Source: Streptomyces sp. NBC_00510 (GTDB lineage Bacteria; Actinomycetota; Actinomycetes; Streptomycetales; Streptomycetaceae). From it: a DNA stretch of 64,000 nt. Shown piece after piece: positions 17,478 to 26,687 of the stretch (positions are counted from its first letter, which is position 1; each line of letters starts with the position of its first letter). Position numbers and translations under genes: made by a program. The stretch is taken from positions 4,225,501 through 4,289,500 of the forward strand of contig CP107851.1 of assembly GCA_036013505.1 (NCBI GenBank). The letters are read 5' to 3'. Below the pieces are notes generated by a model. The model did not search any database. It saw only the letters and a program-made list of their open reading frames with translations, and had not been told where the DNA came from.

Positions 17478-19040
17478 TCAGCCGGCCCGGTCGGCGAGGG
17501 TGCTGAAGTCCTGCCAGCTCAGGACCGGCGGGCCGGGGTCCCAGAGCTTCTGGGTGAGCGCGCGCAGGGGCATCCGGATGCCGGCCGCGACCTCGTCCTC
17601 GGTCTGGGCGTCCGCCCGGTCGCACCACACGGCCAGCCGCGCGCCGAGGATGCGGTCCGGTCCCGCGAGCGCCGCGGGCACGGCGCCGTCCCGGTAGACG
17701 ACGGCCGGGGTCCACTCCTCGTAGATGCGCCGCCCGCTGGGGTAGGGGAAGTTCGCCGGCGCGCCGAGGACGTAGTAGAGGTACCAGGAGTTGAGGTTGA
17801 GCAGCTGCCGGCCCTCGCGCAGGAGGTCCTCGGGCAGCCGTCCGCGCAGTTTGTTGCTGGACCAGTAGGCGACCACCCGGTCCGGGTCCGCGGCGACCCG
17901 GGCGCCGTCGGAGAAGCCGTCGTTCCAGGCCTCGACCCGTTTGCCGAGCGATCGCAGGGTGGCGGCGCGGTCGTTGAGCCAGCCGGCCGCCGCGTCGGCC
18001 ACCCCGGCGTCCGGGCCGTAGCGCTCGCGCGCGTACGCGGCGAGCTGCGGGAAGGACGTCTCGGGGTGGTCCGCCACGAGCGGTCCGTACTCGTCGCCGC
18101 CGACGTGCCAGTACGCGCCGGGGAAGAGCGGTGCGTACTCCTTGAGCAGGTCGTCGACGACGTCCGCGGCACCGGGCCGGGAGATGTCCAGCGCCCCGCG
18201 CACGGGGGTGCCGTCCACGGAACGCAGCTGGAGGTCCGGGTGGGCGTCGAGCACGGCACCCATGTGACCGGGGCTGTCGATCTCCGGGACGACGGTGATG
18301 TGCCGCTGCGCGGCCAGGTCGACGACGGCGCGGATGTCCTCCTTCGACAGGTGCCGGGGCGAGACGATCTCGGGGTGGCTGTCGCTCTGGACGCGGAAGC
18401 CCTGGTCGTCGCTGAGGTGGAGGTGGAGCTGGTTGTACTTCAGGTCGCCCAGCTCGCGGACCCTGGCCTCCAGCCATTCGCGGCTGAAGTACTTGCGCCC
18501 GATGTCGATCATCAGTCCGCGCTCCGGCCGGTCCGGGCGGTCCTCGACGGTGCCGGCCGGCACCCGTCCGGTGGAACGGACCGCCTGGAGGAGGGTTCGC
18601 GTGCCGTAGAAGACCCCGGCGTCGGTGCCGGCGCGCACTGTCACCCCGTCGGCCGAACTTGTCATCTCGTACGACTCCGGGCCCGCATTACTCCGTTCGA
18701 GTGAAAGCGCGATGTCCCCCGGTTTGGCGGGCCCACTGACGTACGGCCGGCGGAGCTCCTCCGCGAGCAGCCGCGCCTCGTCCTCCACGGCGCTCCCGGC
18801 GGGCGCCACCACCCGCGAGCCGGGGCCCGGTACGAAGGCGGCGGTACCGGCGGCAGGGGTGAAGGAACGGACGGCGGGGATCGAGGGGAACCCGGTGGAC
18901 GTGCTCGCCCGCTCCGTCGGCGGGGCGCCGGGGCCCGCGGTCCCCGCGGGTGCGGCGAGCGCGGGACCGGCCCCGAGCACGGCGGTCAGCACGGCCGTCG
19001 CCGCGTACGCCGACGCACGTTTCGCCCGCATCTGCCACAT
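17478..19040 (-). CDS. Secreted beta-N-acetylhexosaminidase (GH20)
   Basis: A 520-residue exported enzyme with a signal peptide at residues 1-30 (ending GPALAA). The GH20b-like N-domain spans about 60-170. The catalytic barrel begins at RGLMIDIGRKYFS (174-186), and LKYNQLHLHLSDDQGFR (200-216) and VVPEIDSPGHMGAVL (250-264) are strong family signatures. The acid/base pair is Asp316-Glu317 in WHVGGDEYGP. Near the C-terminus WNDG and YYVLGAPANF complete the substrate pocket. It should release terminal GlcNAc/GalNAc from chitin or peptidoglycan fragments outside the cell. An ATG at 19031 is an alternative start. Confidence 0.92.
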   Translation of the reverse strand: MWQMRAKRASAYAATAVLTAVLGAGPALAAPAGTAGPGAPPTERASTSTGFPSIPAVRSFTPAAGTAAFVPGPGSRVVAPAGSAVEDEARLLAEELRRPYVSGPAKPGDIALSLERSNAGPESYEMTSSADGVTVRAGTDAGVFYGTRTLLQAVRSTGRVPAGTVEDRPDRPERGLMIDIGRKYFSREWLEARVRELGDLKYNQLHLHLSDDQGFRVQSDSHPEIVSPRHLSKEDIRAVVDLAAQRHITVVPEIDSPGHMGAVLDAHPDLQLRSVDGTPVRGALDISRPGAADVVDDLLKEYAPLFPGAYWHVGGDEYGPLVADHPETSFPQLAAYARERYGPDAGVADAAAGWLNDRAATLRSLGKRVEAWNDGFSDGARVAADPDRVVAYWSSNKLRGRLPEDLLREGRQLLNLNSWYLYYVLGAPANFPYPSGRRIYEEWTPAVVYRDGAVPAALAGPDRILGARLAVWCDRADAQTEDEVAAGIRMPLRALTQKLWDPGPPVLSWQDFSTLADRAG

Positions 19041-19257
19041 GATCCGAATTTATGCCCGCTGTGCGCATCTCGCCGTGCGGACCAGGGGAAGCCGTGCACT
19101 TTCGTTCCCGTACGAGTGAAATTCGTGCATCCGTCGTACAGGGCCGAACATAGGCCGATACGGTGGTCGTCACTCGTCGTCCCCCTGTGGTTCACGCCGC
19201 GCAGCCGCCTCGCGGTTCCCCCCACCCCCGTCACCGTTCCCTCCCAGGAGCCCACCG

Positions 19258-19908
19258 CTGTCCAGCGACACCCCCGCCGTCCCGCCGCGGACCCCGGCGC
19301 ACCTCCCTGCGCACCTCCCGGCGCAGTCACGCGGCCGGGCCCCCCGACCGGCGCCGACGGGCCGTCCCGGCCTCCCCCACGGCCTGCGGCGGCTCAACGA
19401 GGCCTCCCCCGGGGCGGCCGAGGCCGTCCTGCTGACCTGCTGCGGCAGCCTGCGCTGGGCCCGCAGGGTCGCCGCGCACCGCCCCTACCCCGACCTGGCC
19501 GCACTGCTGGCCGCCGCCGACGAGGCCGCCTACGACCTCACGCCCGCCGACCTCGCCGAGGCCTTCGCCGCCGAAGCGGCCGGCGCCCCGCCGGACGCCG
19601 CCCCCACCCGCGGCAGCCTCGCCGCGCACACGGCGCTGCGGGCCGCGCAGGCCGCGTACGAGGCTCGCTTCGGCCACGTCTTCGTGCTCTCCCTCGACGG
19701 GGTGCACCCCGGTGAGTCCCTCGACCGGATGCTGGCGTCACTCCGTCAGCGTCTCGGCAACGAAGCGGACGAGGAGCGGGTCACGGCCGCCGAGGAACTG
19801 CGCCGCGTCACCCGGTCCCGCCTGGGGCGACTGGCCCTCGGGGACGCGCGGGGCGAGCCGGGGGTTCCCGGCCGATACACCCACACGTGCGGGATCGATC
19901 ACACCTGA
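19258..19908 (+). CDS. OHCU-decarboxylase-like protein with apparent CTG start
   Basis: The frame encodes about 216 residues. GLRRLNEASPGAAEAVLLTC (about 50-69), RWARRVAAHRPYPDLAALLA and YEARFGHVFVLSLDG (about 137-151) match 2-oxo-4-hydroxy-4-carboxy-5-ureidoimidazoline decarboxylase, the last step from urate to allantoin. There is no in-frame ATG, GTG or TTG before a stop until 19684, which is inside the conserved domain. A perfect AGGAG (19246-19250) lies 7 bases before a CTG at 19258, so translation probably begins there. The canonical SxxEQ segment is altered here (GSLAAHTAL), so activity is uncertain. It lies upstream of sdhC. Confidence 0.75.
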   Translation: MSSDTPAVPPRTPAHLPAHLPAQSRGRAPRPAPTGRPGLPHGLRRLNEASPGAAEAVLLTCCGSLRWARRVAAHRPYPDLAALLAAADEAAYDLTPADLAEAFAAEAAGAPPDAAPTRGSLAAHTALRAAQAAYEARFGHVFVLSLDGVHPGESLDRMLASLRQRLGNEADEERVTAAEELRRVTRSRLGRLALGDARGEPGVPGRYTHTCGIDHT

Positions 19909-20033
19909 AGGACCCGGCAGGACGTGGCCGACAAGCCGTCGCTACGATGGCCAGGGCCGGAGGACCGTACCCGGCCGGGCCGACCGACCAACGAAGCCGG
20001 CAGGCCCCACACCGCTCCCGGAGGGTTTTTTCC

Positions 20034-20414
20034 GTGCCGGCTGGAACGTTGTACCGCGGCCGGGAAGGCATGTGGTCATGGGTGGCTCATCGAGTCACCG
20101 GTGTCCTCATCTTCTTCTTCCTGTTCGTCCACGTCCTCGACACCGCACTGGTGCGTGTCTCCCCCGAGGACTACGACAAGGTCGTCAACACCTACAAGCA
20201 GCCCATCGTCAGCCTGCTCGAGTACGGGCTGGTCGCGGCTGTCCTCTTCCACGCTCTGAACGGCCTGCGCGTCATCGCCGTGGACTTCTGGTCCAAGGGC
20301 CCGAAGTACCAGAAGCAGATGCTGTGGACGGTCATCGGAATCTGGGTCGTGCTGATGATCGGGGCCATCTACCCCGTCCTCGGTCACGCCGCACGAGTGC
20401 TGTTCGGGAGCTGA
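20034..20414 (+). CDS. sdhC: Succinate dehydrogenase cytochrome b subunit (SdhC)
   Basis: A 126-residue membrane anchor subunit of complex II, with three transmembrane helices: about 20-40 (RVTGVLIFFFLFVHVLDTAL), 58-82 and 95-118. His residues in WVAHRVTG, FVHVLD and LFHALNGLR are the expected haem/quinone-side positions of this family. The GTG at 20034 is supported by GGAGGG 8 bases upstream. It starts the sdhCDAB operon, 8 bases from sdhD. Confidence 0.92.
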   Translation: MPAGTLYRGREGMWSWVAHRVTGVLIFFFLFVHVLDTALVRVSPEDYDKVVNTYKQPIVSLLEYGLVAAVLFHALNGLRVIAVDFWSKGPKYQKQMLWTVIGIWVVLMIGAIYPVLGHAARVLFGS

Positions 20415-20422
20415 GCGAAGTC

Positions 20423-20893
20423 ATGTCCGCAACGGACCACGTGGAGCTCAGCTCCTCCAGCGCCGCCTACGGCCCCGACAACCCGGCCCCGGTCATCGAG
20501 CCGCCGCGCGCCCGGACCAAGCGCACCCCGCGCAGCACCCGGACCAACTTCGAGATGTACGGCTGGCTCTTCATGCGCCTGTCCGGCATCGTCCTGGTCG
20601 TCCTGGTCATCGGTCACCTGCTGATCCAGCTCGTGCTCGACGGCGGCGTCACCAAGGTCGGCTTCGCCTTCGTCGCCGGCCGCTGGGCCTCGCCGTTCTG
20701 GCAGACCTGGGACCTGCTCATGCTGTGGCTGGCGATGCTGCACGGCGGCAACGGCCTGCGCACCGTGATCAACGACTACGCGGAGCGGGACAACACCCGG
20801 TTCTGGCTGAAGATGCTGGTCTACACCGCGACCGCGTTCACCATCATCCTCGGCACGCTGGTGATCTTCACCTTCGACCCGAACATCCGCTAG
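20423..20893 (+). CDS. sdhD: Succinate dehydrogenase hydrophobic anchor (SdhD)
   Basis: This 156-residue subunit has an N-terminal extension of about 40 residues rich in Ser, Pro and Arg. Three membrane helices follow: about 52-75 ([20 protein letters not shown]), 95-118 ([20 protein letters not shown]) and 130-150. His63 in IGHLL and the His of MLHGGNGLR are candidate haem ligands. It anchors SdhAB to the membrane and passes electrons to menaquinone. It is the second gene of the operon, and the next gene begins 28 bases later. Confidence 0.92.
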   Translation: MSATDHVELSSSSAAYGPDNPAPVIEPPRARTKRTPRSTRTNFEMYGWLFMRLSGIVLVVLVIGHLLIQLVLDGGVTKVGFAFVAGRWASPFWQTWDLLMLWLAMLHGGNGLRTVINDYAERDNTRFWLKMLVYTATAFTIILGTLVIFTFDPNIR

Positions 20894-20921
20894 CCAGGGC
20901 TGGACAGGGAAGCGACCCCTC

Positions 20922-22676
20922 ATGCAGATCCACAAGTACGACACCGTCATCGTCGGCGCGGGCGGCGCCGGCATGCGCGCCGCCATCGAGGCGACGAAGC
21001 GCAGCCGCACCGCAGTGCTGACGAAGCTCTACCCCACCCGCTCCCACACCGGCGCCGCCCAGGGCGGCATGGCCGCGGCCCTCGCGAACGTCGAGGACGA
21101 CAACTGGGAGTGGCACACCTTCGACACGATCAAGGGCGGTGACTACCTGGTCGACCAGGACGCCGCCGAGATCCTGGCGAAGGAGGCCATCGACGCGGTC
21201 CTCGACCTCGAGAAGATGGGCCTGCCCTTCAACCGCACCCCCGAGGGCCGGATCGACCAGCGCCGCTTCGGCGGCCACTCCCGCAACCACGGCGAGGCCC
21301 CGGTCCGCCGTGCCTGCTACGCGGCCGACCGCACCGGCCACATGATCCTCCAGACGCTGTACCAGAACTGCGTCAAGGAGGGCGTGGAGTTCTTCAACGA
21401 GTTCTACGTCCTCGACCAGCTCATCGTCGAGGAGGACGGCGTCAAGCGGTCCGCCGGCGTGATCGCGTACGAGCTGGCCACCGGCGAGATCCACGTCTTC
21501 CAGGCGAAGGCCGTGGTGTACGCCTCCGGCGGCACCGGCAAGTTCTTCAAGGTCACCTCCAACGCGCACACCCTCACCGGTGACGGCCAGGCCGCCGTCT
21601 ACCGCCGCGGTCTGCCGCTGGAGGACATGGAGTTCTTCCAGTTCCACCCGACCGGCATCTGGCGCATGGGCATCCTGCTGACGGAGGGCGCCCGCGGTGA
21701 GGGCGGCATCCTCCGCAACAAGGACGGCGAGCGCTTCATGGAGAAGTACGCGCCGGTCATGAAGGACCTCGCCTCGCGTGACGTCGTCTCCCGCGCGATC
21801 TACACCGAGATCCGCGAGGGCCGCGGCTGCGGTCCCGAGGGCGACCACGTCTACCTCGACCTGACCCACCTGCCGCCGGAGCAGCTGGACGCCAAGCTCC
21901 CGGACATCACCGAGTTCGCGCGGACCTACCTCGGCATCGAGCCCTACACGGACCCGATCCCGATCCAGCCGACCGCGCACTACGCCATGGGCGGCATCCC
22001 CACCAACGTCCAGGGTGAGGTCCTGTCGGACAACACCACCGTCGTCCCGGGCCTGTACGCCGCCGGCGAGGTCGCCTGCGTCTCCGTGCACGGCGCCAAC
22101 CGCCTCGGCACCAACTCGCTGCTGGACATCAACGTCTTCGGCCGGCGGGCCGGCATCGCCGCCGCCGAGTACTCCGCGGACCACGACTACGTCGAGCTCC
22201 CCGAGGCCCCGGCGCAGTTCGTGGTCGACCTGGTGGAGCGGCTGCGTGCCTCCACCGGCAACGAGCGGGTCGCGCAGCTGCGCAAGGAGCTGCAGGAGAC
22301 CATGGACGCGAACGTCATGGTGTTCCGCACCGAGCAGACCATCAAGACCGCCGTCGAGAAGATCGGCGAGCTGCGCGCGCGGTACCGGAACGTGTCGATC
22401 CAGGACAAGGGCAAGCGGTTCAACACCGACCTGCTCGAGGCCATCGAGCTCGGCAACCTGCTCGACCTCGCCGAGGTCATGGCGGTCTCGGCCCTGGCCC
22501 GCAAGGAGTCCCGCGGCGGCCACTACCGCGAGGACTACCCGAACCGCGACGACGTCAACTTCATGCGGCACACGATGGCGTACCGCGAGGTGGGTGCCGA
22601 CGGCACCGAGGCGATCCGTCTCGACTACAAGCCGGTCGTGCAGACCCGCTACCAGCCGATGGAGCGTAAGTACTGA
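20922..22676 (+). CDS. sdhA: Succinate dehydrogenase flavoprotein subunit
   Basis: A 584-residue flavoprotein that oxidises succinate to fumarate. FAD-binding [13 protein letters not shown] (9-21) is followed by [14 protein letters not shown] (37-50), where His42 should carry the covalent [20 protein letters not shown] and [11 protein letters not shown] supply the substrate-binding His/Arg residues, and [15 protein letters not shown] is typical of the family. Length and motifs are complete. It overlaps sdhB by one base (TGATG), so the two are translationally coupled. Confidence 0.97.
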   Translation: MQIHKYDTVIVGAGGAGMRAAIEATKRSRTAVLTKLYPTRSHTGAAQGGMAAALANVEDDNWEWHTFDTIKGGDYLVDQDAAEILAKEAIDAVLDLEKMGLPFNRTPEGRIDQRRFGGHSRNHGEAPVRRACYAADRTGHMILQTLYQNCVKEGVEFFNEFYVLDQLIVEEDGVKRSAGVIAYELATGEIHVFQAKAVVYASGGTGKFFKVTSNAHTLTGDGQAAVYRRGLPLEDMEFFQFHPTGIWRMGILLTEGARGEGGILRNKDGERFMEKYAPVMKDLASRDVVSRAIYTEIREGRGCGPEGDHVYLDLTHLPPEQLDAKLPDITEFARTYLGIEPYTDPIPIQPTAHYAMGGIPTNVQGEVLSDNTTVVPGLYAAGEVACVSVHGANRLGTNSLLDINVFGRRAGIAAAEYSADHDYVELPEAPAQFVVDLVERLRASTGNERVAQLRKELQETMDANVMVFRTEQTIKTAVEKIGELRARYRNVSIQDKGKRFNTDLLEAIELGNLLDLAEVMAVSALARKESRGGHYREDYPNRDDVNFMRHTMAYREVGADGTEAIRLDYKPVVQTRYQPMERKY

Positions 22677-23434
22677 TGAGCACCGCGACCCTCGACAAGG
22701 TCGAGGCCGAGGCCCAGGCCTCGCCCTACATCACGGTCACCTTCCGGATCCGCCGGTTCAACCCGGAGATCTCGGACGAGGCCACCTGGCAGGACTTCGA
22801 GCTGGAGATCGACCCCAAGGAGCGGGTCCTCGACGGTCTCCACAAGATCAAGTGGGACATGGACGGAACGCTGACGTTCCGTCGCTCCTGCGCCCACGGC
22901 ATCTGCGGCTCCGACGCCATGCGCATCAACGGCCGCAACCGGCTGGCCTGCAAGACCCTGATCAAGGACATCAACCCGGACAAGCCCATCACCGTCGAGC
23001 CCATCAAGGGCCTGACGGTGCTGAAGGACCTGGTCGTCGACATGGACCCGTTCTTCCAGGCCTACCGGGACGTGATGCCCTTCCTCATCACCAAGGGCAA
23101 CGAGCCGACGCGCGAGCGCCTGCAGTCCGCCGAGGACCGCGCGCGCTTCGACGACACCACCAAGTGCATCCTGTGCGCCGCGTGCACGTCGTCCTGCCCG
23201 GTCTTCTGGAACGACGGCCAGTACTTCGGCCCGGCGGCCATCGTCAACGCCCACCGCTTCATCTTCGACTCGCGTGACGAGGGCGGCGAGCAGCGGCTCG
23301 AGGTGCTGAACGACAAGGACGGCGTGTGGCGCTGCCGCACCACGTTCAACTGCACCGACGCCTGCCCGCGTGGCATCGAGGTCACCAAGGCGATCCAGGA
23401 GGTGAAGCGCGCGCTCATCACGCGTCGCTTCTGA
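22676..23434 (+). CDS. sdhB: Succinate dehydrogenase iron-sulfur subunit
   Basis: The 252-residue electron-transfer subunit. The [2Fe-2S] ligands lie in RRSCAHGICGSDAM (Cys72, Cys77, Asp80) and LACK (Cys92); Asp as third ligand is usual in this type. The ferredoxin-like half has CILCAACTSSCPVFW and FNCTDACPRGIEV for the [4Fe-4S] and [3Fe-4S] clusters. It passes electrons from SdhA to the membrane subunits. It is the final gene of the operon, followed by a strong hairpin. Confidence 0.97.
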   Translation: MSTATLDKVEAEAQASPYITVTFRIRRFNPEISDEATWQDFELEIDPKERVLDGLHKIKWDMDGTLTFRRSCAHGICGSDAMRINGRNRLACKTLIKDINPDKPITVEPIKGLTVLKDLVVDMDPFFQAYRDVMPFLITKGNEPTRERLQSAEDRARFDDTTKCILCAACTSSCPVFWNDGQYFGPAAIVNAHRFIFDSRDEGGEQRLEVLNDKDGVWRCRTTFNCTDACPRGIEVTKAIQEVKRALITRRF

Positions 23435-23455
23435 TCCCCTCCGCCGAGGCTCCCC

Positions 23456-23495
23456 CGAGGGCCCCGCAGCCGGTCAGCCGGCAGCGGGGCCCTCG
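23456..23495. terminator. Terminator of the sdh operon
   Basis: CGAGGGCCCCGC (23456-23467) pairs perfectly with GCGGGGCCCTCG (23484-23495), with a 16-base loop that itself contains the small repeat GCCGG/CCGGC. It lies 21 bases after the sdhB stop and serves the convergent gene as well. Confidence 0.8.
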
Positions 23496-23520
23496 GGCGT
23501 TCCCGGGGTCAGCGCGCGCT

Positions 23521-24855
23521 TCACAGCCGGCTCACGATCGTCGGGTCGGTGATCTCCGTGTCGCGGGCGAGGAGCAGCGCCTTGCCGAGGACCACCGACA
23601 GCATGGGGTCGCCCTCGAAGGGCAGGGGGCCCGGGACCGCGCAGGCGTGGGCGGGCGGGACGACGCACAGGTGGCGGTCGCCCGGGGAGATCAGGACGTT
23701 GCCGGAACCTATGTGGATCCGGTACGTGTGCCGGTCACCGCGGACGCGCAGGAAGCGTCCCTCGACAGTGCAACGTCCGGCGATGGCCAGCCGCGGTACG
23801 AGGCGGGACAGCACCTCGCGGCGCGTCTTCGCGCACGGGGTCAGCTCGCCGAAGCCGTAGGACGCCCAGTAGGCGCGGAAGCGGCCGTCGGGGCCGCCGT
23901 CCTGCCAGGTGGGGTCGTTGCCGATGCCGGCGGCGCCCACGAAGAGGTCCACGTCGCGCAGGACTTCGCTGAGGACGAGCGGCGGGACGTCGGCGAGCGG
24001 TAGCGGATCGGCGGCCCGGTTCCCGGGGGCGTACAGCGGGAGGAAGCGCACCTGGTCCGTGTCGACGTACAGATGGCTGCCGAAGTGACCGAAGCCGTCC
24101 CCGTCGACGCCCTGGACCCGCAGCTCCGCCCGCAGCCCCCACCGCGGGAGTTCGCGCGTGGCGGGCGGGAAGGCCTCGTCGACCGGCAGGCGCAGGCGGT
24201 ACCGCCAGCCGCGGGCGGCGGCCAGCGAGGCGAACCGGTGCTGTCTCAGGACGTGGTGCGTGGCGGTGACGCGTGCGGCGTCCGCGAGGCCGTACACCTC
24301 GCGGTGGGCCTGCCGGAAGGGCTGCGTGACGCCGTGCCGCTCCAGCCACTCCCGCCAGGCGGTGATCTCCACGCGGTCGCGCCCCCAGGGGTGCCACAGT
24401 CCGACGACGTCCTCCCCGCCGCCCAGGACCCGCTCGCCGTCGAGGGTGCGCAGGCCGCCCTCGGCCCACCCGCAGGCGACCCCGTCGACCGTCCACAGCA
24501 GGCGCCGGACGAGGGTCCCGAGCAGCGGATGGCCCAGCAGCCGCTCCCGCCACACGGGGTACGCCCACGTGCGCCGTTCCGGGAACTGCCGTTCCAGCCA
24601 CGCGGCCTGCGCCGCCAGCGTCCGGTCGATGTCCCCGACGGTCGCCCTGAGCCGCGTCAATTCCCCCGCGTGCTCGCGCCGCACGGCGGCCGGGGCGCCC
24701 TTCAGGGCCTTGCCCGCCGCGCTGCGCCACCCCAGCACGGCCCGCCCGTCCCGGATCCCCAGCTCCGCGGTGACCCCACCCAGCCGCTGCGCCACCCCGA
24801 TCCCGTACCCGGGCACGGCCGGCTCCCCGACGTCCCCCCACGCGATCACACTCAC
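23521..24855 (-). CDS. DUF4132-type protein of unknown function
   Basis: A 444-residue cytoplasmic protein. RATVGDIDRTLAAQAAWLER (about 70-89), then HPLLGTLVRRLLWTV (about 109-123), LWHPWGRDRVEITAWREWLE and THHVLRQHRFASLAAARGWR are patterns I associate with the C-terminal half of DUF4132 (MolR-like) proteins. The last 100 residues, including YRIHIGSGNVLISPGDRHLC, match the conserved end domain of that family. The protein is much shorter than full-length members (about 800-1200 residues) and represents only their C-terminal portion. Function is unknown. It is monocistronic and convergent with sdhB. Confidence 0.7.
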   Translation of the reverse strand: MSVIAWGDVGEPAVPGYGIGVAQRLGGVTAELGIRDGRAVLGWRSAAGKALKGAPAAVRREHAGELTRLRATVGDIDRTLAAQAAWLERQFPERRTWAYPVWRERLLGHPLLGTLVRRLLWTVDGVACGWAEGGLRTLDGERVLGGGEDVVGLWHPWGRDRVEITAWREWLERHGVTQPFRQAHREVYGLADAARVTATHHVLRQHRFASLAAARGWRYRLRLPVDEAFPPATRELPRWGLRAELRVQGVDGDGFGHFGSHLYVDTDQVRFLPLYAPGNRAADPLPLADVPPLVLSEVLRDVDLFVGAAGIGNDPTWQDGGPDGRFRAYWASYGFGELTPCAKTRREVLSRLVPRLAIAGRCTVEGRFLRVRGDRHTYRIHIGSGNVLISPGDRHLCVVPPAHACAVPGPLPFEGDPMLSVVLGKALLLARDTEITDPTIVSRL

Positions 24856-25025
24856 CGTCCACCCCCTGTGCGGCGACCCCCGCAGTCCCCATCCCCGCCG
24901 AGCGTAGGACCGCCCTCTGACAACGCCCCGTCTGCGCTTGTACGTGACTTGATTCAGCCTATGGTGCGTTTATTGATGATCTGTCATGCTCCGAGCAGGA
25001 TGCGGGGAGCTCCTGTGGGGGGATC

Positions 25026-25565
25026 ATGGGCATAACGGGGCGGCCCAAGCCGCTCGGACACGGCCAGGCGGCCCAAGAGGCCCACTCCATCGCGGCCCCT
25101 ATGCTGACCGCCGCGGCGCTCGCCTTGGCAGGCGTCGTCGCCGGCGCGGCCCCGGAATTGTTCCTATGGCCCGGACCGACGCTTTTGGTCTTGGTCGCCG
25201 CTTCTCTCACGCTCGTCGCGAGCATCCAGCTCCACTACCACGCCCGCCATTATTACTATACGACGGCGGATATCCAGGCATGGTACGGCCCGGACGTGTC
25301 GACCGAGTCCGAAGAATACCTTGATCTGTGCGCTGCGCAGCGGCTCGATCTCGACGAGTGGCGGCGCTACATCCGTTGGGCCATCGTGTGTTTCAACGCG
25401 GGTACCTCTCTGCTGGGATTGGGTGTCTCCCTCGCCCTCGCACCCGCGAACGGCGGACCTCAGGCCGTCTGGCGCTGGGTGGCGCTCGCCATGGTCCTCG
25501 CGTGCACTGTCGCAGACATTCTATGGATCACGTACCTGTACAGGGAACGGAATCGGCAGCGTTAG
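25026..25565 (+). CDS. Four-helix membrane protein of unknown function
   Basis: A 179-residue protein with two hydrophobic hairpins: about 25-42 and 46-65, then about 120-139 and 148-168. Between them is a polar loop with HYHARHYYYTTADIQAWYG (about 70-88) and YLDLCAAQRLDLDEWRRY, so it looks like a small membrane scaffold or immunity-type protein. The base composition is clearly less GC-rich than its neighbours (tattactatacg, attctatgg), which suggests a different origin. It is followed 37 bases later by an unknown 111-residue gene, probably in the same transcript. Confidence 0.65.
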   Translation: MGITGRPKPLGHGQAAQEAHSIAAPMLTAAALALAGVVAGAAPELFLWPGPTLLVLVAASLTLVASIQLHYHARHYYYTTADIQAWYGPDVSTESEEYLDLCAAQRLDLDEWRRYIRWAIVCFNAGTSLLGLGVSLALAPANGGPQAVWRWVALAMVLACTVADILWITYLYRERNRQR

Positions 25566-25602
25566 AGCGACGACCCGCGCATCAGCGAGGAGCGAGGCAG
25601 CG

Positions 25603-25938
25603 ATGAATTCGGATTCCATGACACTGCCGGGAATCGTCCCGGAACCGGACAACACCGGCAAGGAGAAAGAGTGCTGGGGAGTGGGATGTTCCGGACTGAT
25701 TCCCAGTAATACCGGTGCAGATACGCAAGAGGCGTGGAAAAAGGCTCTCAGTATGGGACCGCTCGTCATCGCCGAATATCAGAGGCAACACAACAATGTG
25801 GCGCACAACGCGAAGTGCCAATTCCGGGACCTTCCGCCATCGGTCCACAACGCGGCCACGCATGAAGGCGGCAATCCCAGGCCCGCTCTCAAGAAAGACC
25901 TCGCTGCGCTCAACGAGGCCCTGAACCAGGGGCAGTAG
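25603..25938 (+). CDS. Small soluble protein of unknown function, low-GC codon use
   Basis: A 111-residue protein with no signal peptide or membrane segment. It has three Cys (CWGVGC near residues 24-29 and AKCQF near 73) and several polar runs (NTGADTQEAWKKALS, YQRQHNNVAHNAK). The ATG at 25603 follows GAGGAGCGAGG at suitable spacing. The codons (AAT, ATT, AGT, AAA) are unusual for a streptomycete and match those of the preceding membrane-protein gene, so the pair was probably acquired together. No family is recognised. Confidence 0.6.
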   Translation: MNSDSMTLPGIVPEPDNTGKEKECWGVGCSGLIPSNTGADTQEAWKKALSMGPLVIAEYQRQHNNVAHNAKCQFRDLPPSVHNAATHEGGNPRPALKKDLAALNEALNQGQ

Positions 25939-25976
25939 CCACCCGTCCGGCATCCTGGGCCACGCCCGCCACTACG

Positions 25977-26684
25977 ATGACGCGCGTGGCTCGGACGGAC
26001 AGGGAACGGGGGCGTCGTCCCGCCCCGTGGCTGGGTCTGGGCGCGCTGGCGCTCGGGAGCTTCGCCGTAGGGGACACCCTGCACCGGGTGCGCGTGGCAG
26101 CGGAGTGGGCCGTCACGTGGTGGCCCTGGCTGCTGCTCGCGCTGGCGGTACTCAACCTCGTACGGTCCTTCGTCGCCGTCAGCTCCCTCATAGCCCCTGG
26201 TGTCCTGGCCGCGATCGCTCTCGTGGGGCTCGCCCACGGGCACGCCGTCAGCGGCCGTGTCCTGGTGAACGTCGTCCTGCCCGTCTCACTCGCGGTCGTG
26301 GGCGTCGCGTTGCTGCGCCCCTCCGTTCGGCCGGGGGACGGGCGGTGGACGCGGTTCCTGTCCACAGGCCGCGTCCGCGGTCCCGGGGCGATCGGAGAAC
26401 GCACCCGGCACCCGCGCCTGGAGCTGCGGGCCGTCGCCGGTGAGATACGGGCGGACCTCACCGGTTCGGCGCTCGACGGCGACGTGACCGTCCATATCAC
26501 GGCGGTCGCGGGGCACGTGCATCTGACCGTTCCCCGGAGCTGGCCGGTCACGGTGCAGACGACGGGCATGGTCCTCACGCGGGTCACCGACTCAGGGCCG
26601 AGGGATGCCATCGACACGGACTCCGGTGGCGTGGGCCTGCATCTCCTGGGACTGGGCGGCGCGGTCAGCCTCGTACGGGCGTAG
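25977..26684 (+). CDS. Membrane protein with LiaF-like C-terminal domain
   Basis: A 235-residue protein with four membrane helices: about 20-35, 43-62, 68-86 and 92-112. A soluble C-terminus follows, LELRAVAGEIRADLTGSALD (about 145-164) and ITAVAGHVHLTVPRSWPV. The repeated 'GEIRADLTGS / GHVHLTVP' beta pattern resembles the cell-wall-active antibiotic response domain (DUF2154/LiaF C-terminus). A role in sensing envelope stress is therefore possible but unproven. The next gene is convergent, with 3 bases between the stops. Confidence 0.65.
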   Translation: MTRVARTDRERGRRPAPWLGLGALALGSFAVGDTLHRVRVAAEWAVTWWPWLLLALAVLNLVRSFVAVSSLIAPGVLAAIALVGLAHGHAVSGRVLVNVVLPVSLAVVGVALLRPSVRPGDGRWTRFLSTGRVRGPGAIGERTRHPRLELRAVAGEIRADLTGSALDGDVTVHITAVAGHVHLTVPRSWPVTVQTTGMVLTRVTDSGPRDAIDTDSGGVGLHLLGLGGAVSLVRA

Positions 26685-26687
26685 CGC

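Noticed and set aside
17401-18477. A 358-residue frame on the minus strand in the GH20 gene
   Set aside because: It is in a different frame from the GH20 enzyme, whose catalytic motifs are unambiguous, and crosses a terminator hairpin.
20868-22571. A 567-residue minus-strand frame across sdhA
   Set aside because: Antisense to an unambiguous SdhA, with Val/Asp/Leu/Arg-rich text and no family pattern.
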